A stretch of 12,175 bases of DNA, taken from CAYSCS01 sp964429695. Lineage in GTDB: Bacteria; Acidobacteriota; Aminicenantia; Aminicenantales; Aminicenantaceae. The translations under genes were made by a program, and so were the position numbers. Positions 7,953-12,175 of the stretch are shown here, piece by piece; the stretch's first letter is position 1; each line of letters starts with the position of its first letter. Location: assembly GCA_964429695.1 (NCBI GenBank), contig CAYSCS010000077.1, forward strand, positions 1-12,175, given 5' to 3'. A model generated the notes under the pieces. It did no database searches. It worked only from the letters and a program-made list of their open reading frames with translations, and was not told the DNA's origin.

Positions 7953-8130
7953 TCACCTCATTGACGATCGGTCGGAAGTAGCCATACTCCTTCTCGAAAC
8001 GGCTCTCGTAGTCGGACAAAACCTGTCGAAGTAATGAAAAAGCACCCGATAGAGGACAGTCCGTTCCGGATGGCGAGGACGATAAATGTGAATGCTCATG
8101 GAATAATAACCCTTTAATTGAACCACTTCT

Positions 8131-8409
8131 TTATTTTTTCCATTGAAGTTTCCTTACTAAAGCAAGTGAGTCCAAAAAGGGATTGAAATGCTCAAAATAG
8201 TCAAAATTAGAATTTTCATACATCCCCTCCAAAAGAAAATCTTAGAGGAATGTAATTTCTGAATTTGAATCAAATTTACTTTTGAGATGATTCACTGCCT
8301 TTTGATAATTCTCTTCATAAAAATAATTGGATAAATCGATTTTCCAGTCGGAAAAAGAATAAAATGTAGCGATCGAAAAAATAAGTAAAATCAAAAAATA
8401 TCTTTTCAT
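8131..8409 (-). pseudogene. Small exported protein, interrupted by an in-frame stop
   Basis: From an ATG at 8409 the product begins MKRYFLILLIFSIATFYSFS, a plausible signal peptide, followed by DWKIDLSNYFYEENYQKAVN and HLKSKFDSNSEITFL, then a TAA at 8242-8244. The same frame stays open after the stop for 36 protein-like codons (DFLLEGMYENSNFDYFEHFN, then PFLDSLALVRKLQWKK) to a second TAA at 8131-8133, so a longer gene has probably acquired a stop. The motif EENYQKAVNHLKSKF resembles a TPR-type helix, but one unit is not enough to name a family. The frame is open upstream to a TTG at 8445, two bases from the methyltransferase stop; I prefer the ATG because it sets up a clean signal peptide. 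It may also be a truncated but functional short peptide. Confidence 0.45.
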
Positions 8410-8446
8410 TGCAAACTCAATAACATTGACACTTGCGAAAATCAAC

Positions 8447-9121
8447 TTAAATAACAGTCAGCTCGCAAAAAAGGCTTGATTCATCTATTTCTACTATTCG
8501 AGTTTCCACATTAAATCCTTTTGTTAATTCAATGAATTGATTCGATGAAACAGTTATAGCTGTGAACCCATCTTTGCAAACAATAACACCATCACAAGTT
8601 TTTTCGTGGTCTATTTCTCCGAGAAGCCCTTCCTCTGATTGCAATTTGAACCATTCAAGACGATGCTTCCAGAACTTATCTGAATAGCTTGAAAATAGAA
8701 CAGTCCCACCGATTTTAGTCCCACGAATGCTTTCTTGAATTAGATCTCTCTGATTGACATTGAAAGCTGAAATCCCATTCTGAATACAAACAACCATGTC
8801 AAAGATATGGTTTGAGAATGCCAACTTGACAGCATTCATTGCCAAGAGATGAACATTTGAAACATCGTGAAGCATTCCCTTTGCGAGTTGCAAACTATGA
8901 AATGAAGTATCAACTCCAATAACCCATAGAGCTTTTCGAGAAAGGGGAAGAAGAACTCTTCCATAGCCACAACCCAATTCCAGGACGATATCTTTCGGAC
9001 AGAGCTTCTGCAGAACATGGTCAATTTCTGCCTCAAGGTATTGCCTAACTCGAGGAGGAGCTATCTCATAGCAACGCTTCAATCGCCTTGCAGAAAGTTT
9101 TTCACTGTAATAATCCTTCAT
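8447..9121 (-). CDS. Class I SAM-dependent methyltransferase
   Basis: A complete 224-residue protein with a Rossmann-type methyltransferase core. Motif I is DIVLELGCGYGRVLLPL (about 44-60), the acidic end of strand 2 is VIGVDTS (67-73), motif III-like NVHLLAMNAVKLAF follows (89-102), and motif IV is FDMVVCIQNGISAFN (107-121). A C-terminal region of about 70 residues (DHEKTCDGVIVCKDGFTAIT) likely contributes to substrate binding. The substrate cannot be read from sequence; small-molecule methyltransferases share this architecture. It is probably soluble. Its start lies about 60 bases from the IS256 inverted repeat, so the element may have separated it from its original promoter. Only a weak GGGAG lies upstream of the ATG. 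The small exported-protein remnant follows at once on the same strand. Confidence 0.8.
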   Translation of the reverse strand: MKDYYSEKLSARRLKRCYEIAPPRVRQYLEAEIDHVLQKLCPKDIVLELGCGYGRVLLPLSRKALWVIGVDTSFHSLQLAKGMLHDVSNVHLLAMNAVKLAFSNHIFDMVVCIQNGISAFNVNQRDLIQESIRGTKIGGTVLFSSYSDKFWKHRLEWFKLQSEEGLLGEIDHEKTCDGVIVCKDGFTAITVSSNQFIELTKGFNVETRIVEIDESSLFCELTVI

Positions 9122-9181
9122 AGCAATGGTTTTGATCTCCCGTCCCCTTTAATCTCATAGTATCATTCCAAAGAATACGAC

Positions 9182-9203
9182 GGTAGTGTAACATATTTTG
9201 TGT
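9182..9203 (+). repeat. Left terminal inverted repeat of IS256-type element
   Basis: This 22-base repeat begins GGTAGTGTAAC and ends TTTTGTGT. It pairs with 10423-10444 at 18 of 22 positions. It lies just upstream of the transposase start, as expected for an IS256-type left end. Confidence 0.7.
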
Positions 9204-10437
9204 GGAATGGGAGATAGCCAAAGAAAGGCTCCTTCCCCTAAAATAGTTGGAAAACTAATCTCAAAGAAAAGAGGAGAAAGAGCCTTGAAAATCGAGCTTA
9301 AAGTAAAAGAGTTAAAGGAAATTTGCAAGTTAATTCCCCGGGAGCCGGAAGAAGTGCTGAAGTTGATAAGGAATAATTTGCCCAGAGCTATAGGAGAGTA
9401 TCTTTCCGGGCTTATTCCTCTGGAGCCGGAGCAGCTTTTGGGGCGAAAGCCTTATGAGAGGCAACAAAGTGAGGGTAATCACGGGCATGGTTATTATCGG
9501 CGGCGATTTAGTTTGAAGGGAATTGGGGAGGTTTTGGTACGGGTAGCTCTCCACAGGCAAAGCAAGTTTCGCACTCGGGTTTTACCTCGAAGTAAAAGAT
9601 ATGAGAAGGAACTGCAGGAGGATATATGTTTGCTTTACCTTACCGGGGTAAGCACGGGGAGTTTATCTTTAATTTCAGCTAAGTTGCTGAGGCGGAAAGT
9701 TTCAGCCGGGGAAGTGAGGCGGATGTCAAAAGAGCTGGTGGAGGGGGGAGAAAGGTTTCGCAACCGGGATTTATCTCAGGAAAGGATAAAGTATCTTCTC
9801 AACGATGGAGTTCATTTTAAGATGGGGGGAAGCTGGTTTTAGGTTCTCAGGCTGGGGGCCGAGAATCAGCCTGCAGCTTCCGGGAGCTTTTCCGGGACTT
9901 GAGGCGTCGGGGATTGCGCTAGGAACTGATAAAGTTGGGGGTGATGGATTGTATCCCAGCTCTGGAACAGGTCTTTAAAGAGGAGTTTCCTCAGGCTGAG
10001 GTTCAGCGCTGCATTGTTCATCTCAGTCGTAATGTTCTGGCCAGGACTCCTCGCAAGCTTAAAGGTGAGATAGCCTCTGAGCTTAGAGGCATCTTCTATT
10101 CTCCCTCAGAGGAAAAGGTCAGAGAAAGGTTCGCTGATTTTCGGCTACGAGGTGCCTGGAGAAAGCGCTCGAGGCGGCTTTAACCTTTTTTAAGTTTCCA
10201 GCTGAAGATTGGGTGTCGTTCAGGACAATAAACATAATTGAAAGACTGAATAAGGAGTTTAAGCGTCGGACCAAAGTGATGGAGATAGTGTCCTCAGAGA
10301 AAGCTCTCTCTAATCTTCTGGCTTTTATTTGTTTGAAGACAGAGAGATATTCGAGGCAAAGTCCGATGAGAAGAGTCGTCTCGGCTATGTTCATCCCGCA
10401 GCTCAACGCTCCACTTGATTTTACACAAAATGTTTGA
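9198..10437 (+). pseudogene. IS256/mutator-type transposase, frameshifted
   Basis: Three successive frames together give an IS256-type transposase. Frame one (9198 to about 9825) carries GYYRRRFSLKGIGEVLVRV, LYLTGVSTGSLSLIS and the first catalytic Asp in YLLNDGVHFKM. A shift near the G run at 9824-9829, with probable loss of some 15-20 codons, leads to GSQAGGRESACSFRELFRDL, a TAG at about 9919, then LGVMDCIPALEQVF (second Asp), VQRCIVHLSRNVLA and GIFYSPSEEKVRERFADF. A second shift near 10155, with another small deletion, leads to CLEKALEAALTFFKFPAEDW and IIERLNKEFKRRTKVMEI (catalytic Glu), ending at 10437. The catalytic acids survive but no continuous protein can be made. The start is uncertain; 9198 is the first candidate in frame and overlaps the left inverted repeat. 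Confidence 0.88.
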
Positions 10438-10444
10438 TACTACC
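10423..10444 (-). repeat. Right terminal inverted repeat of IS256-type element
   Basis: This 22-base repeat begins ACACAAAATG and ends ACTACC on the plus strand. It overlaps the last codons of the transposase remnant and pairs with the left end. The promoter of the downstream propeller gene starts nine bases beyond it. Confidence 0.7.
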
Positions 10445-10452
10445 GAGACTGT

Positions 10453-10481
10453 TTGTCATTTTAAACTCAAAATGATATAAA
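10453..10481 (+). promoter_or_regulatory. Sigma-70-type promoter of the propeller gene
   Basis: TTGTCA at 10453-10458 and TATAAA at 10476-10481 are separated by exactly 17 bases in an AT-rich stretch, a close match to the bacterial housekeeping consensus. It lies about 55 bases upstream of the ATG at 10537 and just outside the IS256 right end. Promoter strength and use are inferred. Confidence 0.65.
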
Positions 10482-10536
10482 ATTTAAGCAAAATTTTTGA
10501 TTTTAGTAACTAAATTTTTTAGATGGGGAGGTAAGG

Positions 10537-11679
10537 ATGAAAAGGATTCTAACTCTATCTTTTATCCTTTGTTTAGGCATATTGTTTATTTGTAAGCCCG
10601 GGAAGGCAACCTGGGAAAAAACCAAAAGGTTAACCTGGAATTCTGGTTATTCACAAGTCCCCACTGTGGCTATAGACTCTAATTTAACTATTCATGTTGT
10701 CTGGTTTGATAATACAAGCGGTAATTATGAAATCTATCACAAGAAGAGCATGGATGGAGGTGAAAGCTGGAAGACGAAAAGGCTTACCTGGAATTCAGGT
10801 AACTCATGTTGGCCAGTAATAGCTGTGGACTCATGCGGATTTATTCATGTTGTCTGGTTTGATAATACACCTGGAAATCACGAAATCTACTATATGAAAA
10901 GTGAGGACAGTGGTGAAACATGGACGAGGAAAAGACTTACTTGGACCTCAGGTGATTCTTCATGGCCAGTAATAGCCGCAGATTCAAATAATAACCTGCA
11001 TGTTCTCTGGACGGATTATACCCATGGTGCACCTGAAATTTATTACAAGAAGAGCACTGACGGAGGTGAAACATGGGGAAGTTCAAAAAGGCTCACCTGG
11101 AACACTGGCTCTTCCCTAAACCCATCCATCTCCATAGATTCCAGCAACCACCTCCATGTTGTCTGGTGGGATGATACACCCGGAAACAGAGAGATTTATT
11201 ATAAGAGAAGCGTTGATGGTGGCGATACCTGGACAACAAAAAGACTCACTGTAGACTCGGCTGAGTCTGAATTACCAGTAATAGCCAGAGACTCAAACAA
11301 CTATCTTCATGTTGTCTGGAGTGACAGGAGAGATGGAAACTATGAACTATATTACAAAAAGAGCAAGGATGGGGGGGTAACATGGACAAAAGATAAGAGA
11401 TTGACCTGGACTTCAGGTTCTTCTTTAAGACATGCTCTCGCCATAAGCCCAAACAATTATCTCCACCTTGTCTGGGACGACTATTCATCTCTGCCCCCTG
11501 AGATATATTATAAGAAGAGCACGGATGGAGGTGAGACCTGGACGACGAAAAGACTTACCTGGAATTCAGGGGATTCCATGTACCCATCTCTGAATGTGGA
11601 TTCTTCAAATAATGTCTATGTAGTCTGGCATGACTACACCCCAGGTAACGCAGAAATCTATTATAAAAAAGGGAATTAA
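10537..11679 (+). CDS. Secreted seven-repeat Asp-box (BNR/sialidase-like) beta-propeller protein
   Basis: A 380-residue protein with a signal peptide (MKRILTLSFILCLGILFICK, cleavage near residue 24) followed by seven repeats of 51-52 residues starting at about 30, 81, 132, 184, 235, 287 and 338. Each repeat reads roughly KRLTWNSG, then P-hydrophobic-IA-DS, LHVVW-D, EIYYKKS and the Asp box S-x-D-G-G-x-T-W. Six Asp boxes are present (SMDGGESW at 71-78 is the first); the seventh repeat stops at EIYYKKGN. This predicts a seven-bladed propeller that is exported or surface-exposed. It is often labelled exo-alpha-sialidase in databases, but no sialidase catalytic residues are evident, so a binding or scaffold role is as likely. 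The ribosome binding site GGGGAGGT lies six bases before the ATG. The gene is intact, with its own promoter and no co-directional neighbour. Confidence 0.85.
   Translation: MKRILTLSFILCLGILFICKPGKATWEKTKRLTWNSGYSQVPTVAIDSNLTIHVVWFDNTSGNYEIYHKKSMDGGESWKTKRLTWNSGNSCWPVIAVDSCGFIHVVWFDNTPGNHEIYYMKSEDSGETWTRKRLTWTSGDSSWPVIAADSNNNLHVLWTDYTHGAPEIYYKKSTDGGETWGSSKRLTWNTGSSLNPSISIDSSNHLHVVWWDDTPGNREIYYKRSVDGGDTWTTKRLTVDSAESELPVIARDSNNYLHVVWSDRRDGNYELYYKKSKDGGVTWTKDKRLTWTSGSSLRHALAISPNNYLHLVWDDYSSLPPEIYYKKSTDGGETWTTKRLTWNSGDSMYPSLNVDSSNNVYVVWHDYTPGNAEIYYKKGN
10620..11677 (+). repeat. Seven tandem coding repeats of about 153-156 bases
   Basis: The DNA encoding the propeller blades is a tandem array; each unit begins near an AAAAGG-CTTACCTGGA-like string and contains a variant of CATGTTGTCTGG. 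Units are diverged but clearly related. The fifth (KRLTVDS) is the most divergent at its start. Confidence 0.75.
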
Positions 11680-11764
11680 ACCCAAAGAAAGTAATCCATA
11701 AAAGAGTGTAAAGATTCAGATAAATTCTTTAAAGAAAGTTTTATTTTAATTTTCTATTTCTTCG

Positions 11765-11813
11765 CTTAATTAGAGGATTAAATTAAGCCACACCCTGGGC
11801 TAATGCCTAGGGT
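11765..11813. other. Two adjacent stem-loops between convergent genes
   Basis: CTTAATT and AATTAAG (11765-11771 and 11781-11787) form a perfect 7-base stem. ACCCTGGGC and GCCTAGGGT (11792-11800 and 11805-11813) form a 9-base stem with one G-T pair and a TAAT loop. The second may be the end hairpin of the IS200/IS605-type element, or a two-way terminator between the convergent propeller and TnpA genes. Neither is followed by a strong T run. Confidence 0.4.
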
Positions 11814-11826
11814 ATCGGCCCTCTGA

Positions 11827-11841
11827 CATAATCTGGTTATG
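11827..11841 (-). other. Small hairpin over the TnpA stop codon
   Basis: CATAA (11827-11831) and TTATG (11837-11841) pair around a five-base loop, and the TAA stop of TnpA lies in the stem. IS200/IS605 ends carry subterminal hairpins recognised by TnpA, but this one is short and could be chance. Confidence 0.25.
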
Positions 11842-12175
11842 GCTTTCTTGTCTGATCGCGAATGTACTTTTTAACAATCTCTTCATTTACCTGGCCAACT
11901 ACTTCGCCAAAATACCAATCTGCCCAAAAACTGTCTCCCCACAAAAATTCTCCCAACTCCGGATACTCCTTCCTCAATACCCGACTCGTTCCCCCTTTGA
12001 ATATCTGCACCACGAGATGGAGATGATCATCTTGAATTGCCATCTCACTGATCCACCACTTGTTCATCCGACAGGCTTCGTACATATGCTTCTTGAGGCG
12101 GATGGCTATTTTCTCTTTCAACACCCGTTTCCGATATTTGGGTATCCATACCAGATGATATTGAAGCCGATGTCT
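11837..12175 (-). CDS. IS200/IS605-type TnpA (HUH-Y1 transposase), N-terminus beyond window
   Basis: The minus-strand frame is open to the right edge and starts inside the gene with RHRLQYHLVWIPKYRKRVLK, a hallmark N-terminal strand of TnpA-type Y1 transposases. It continues with the HUH metal motif in DDHLHLVVQI, then LRKEYPELGEFLWGDSFWAD, WYFGEVVGQVNEEIVKKYIR and DQ. The catalytic tyrosine is most likely the Tyr in WYFGEVVG. These enzymes cut and join single-stranded DNA at subterminal hairpins. About 112 of the usual 130-150 residues are present, with no stops or frameshifts, so the gene may be active. It converges on the propeller gene. No TnpB is seen in the window. An ATG at 12124 exists but would delete the conserved N-terminal strand. 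Confidence 0.88.
   Translation of the reverse strand, partial: RHRLQYHLVWIPKYRKRVLKEKIAIRLKKHMYEACRMNKWWISEMAIQDDHLHLVVQIFKGGTSRVLRKEYPELGEFLWGDSFWADWYFGEVVGQVNEEIVKKYIRDQTRKP

Larger units (their letters stand above)
7453..8099 (-). pseudogene. IS91-family transposase remnant, catalytic centre deleted
   Basis: Reading the minus strand from an ATG at 8099-8097 gives MSIHIYRPRHPERTVLYRVL, then after a frameshift SDYESRFEKEYGYFRPIVNE, VIERYLDCGNPR, a second frameshift, RYLDCGEERLVTFSCRTKEF, SPSCHAKRLKEWDEW, and then loss of frame near 7755. This is the N-terminal zinc-binding region of IS91-type (Y2, HUH) transposases. Two usual zinc Cys appear lost (RYLDCG for RCPDCG, FSPSC for FCPSC). The C-terminal end is also recognisable: PQCEGSMKLIAFLTQ and VDRIINHLKLTF, with HIVYQELLMAIELSAEYFS before the stop at 7453. 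The whole central domain with the HUH and tyrosine motifs, roughly 180 residues by family length, is missing. The gene is dead. Confidence 0.8.
9182..10444 (+). mobile_element. IS256-type insertion sequence, decayed
   Basis: The element is bounded by imperfect 22-base inverted repeats that match at 18 positions without gaps: left at 9182-9203, beginning GGTAGTGTAAC, and right at 10423-10444, whose complement begins GGTAGTATCAA. The resulting length of 1263 bases fits IS256-type elements. The eight bases flanking each side (AATACGAC and GAGACTGT) do not match, so no target duplication remains. The transposase inside is broken. Confidence 0.75.

Noticed and set aside
10620..11677. Tandem repeats as a possible CRISPR array
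   Set aside because: Repeats are about 153-156 bases, diverged, in frame and code for propeller blades; there are no short identical repeats with unique spacers.
11725..11736. Palindrome TTCTTTAAAGAA after the propeller gene as a terminator
   Set aside because: It would form only a four-base AT-rich stem around TTAA; the following T-rich stretch is interrupted, so evidence is too weak.

Overview
The window looks like a stretch of chromosome from an uncultured, probably anaerobic bacterium. The evidence is modest: two-subunit (PA/PB) glycine-dehydrogenase-type genes, a secreted KRLTW/Asp-box propeller of the kind I associate with deep-branching anaerobes, AT-rich host genes, and many decayed insertion sequences. 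I cannot assign a phylum from sequence alone.

Layout. Bases 1-1577 hold an unrecognised fragment and a full-length but dead ISL3-type transposase (minus strand; four in-frame stops and a frameshift). Bases 1785-7126 are a minus-strand operon. In transcription order it has a divergent GcvPA-like protein, a divergent GcvPB-like protein carrying the PLP lysine, a COG3199/AcoX-type NAD-kinase-fold protein, and a proline racemase / trans-3-hydroxyproline dehydratase family gene. That last gene is broken: its N-terminal 201 residues are intact, its C-terminal part is still readable on the same strand, and about 200 bases between them have lost clear homology. Bases 7453-8099 are an IS91-type transposase remnant lacking its catalytic centre. 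Bases 8131-9121 hold a small exported-protein remnant and an intact SAM methyltransferase. Bases 9182-10444 are a decayed IS256-type element whose inverted repeats are still visible. Bases 10453-11679 hold a recognisable promoter and a seven-repeat secreted beta-propeller gene. From 11837 to the right edge is an IS200/IS605 TnpA that runs out of the window.

Working model. The operon is the functional core. The GcvP-like pair lacks several motifs that are nearly invariant in true glycine decarboxylases, yet keeps the PLP lysine and the general fold signature. No gcvT or gcvH lies in the window. With the COG3199 and hydroxyproline-dehydratase neighbours, this suggests an uncharacterised amino-acid (perhaps imino-acid) catabolic route rather than the standard glycine cleavage system; that is inference. 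The flanks are a graveyard of four unrelated IS families, three of them clearly inactivated.
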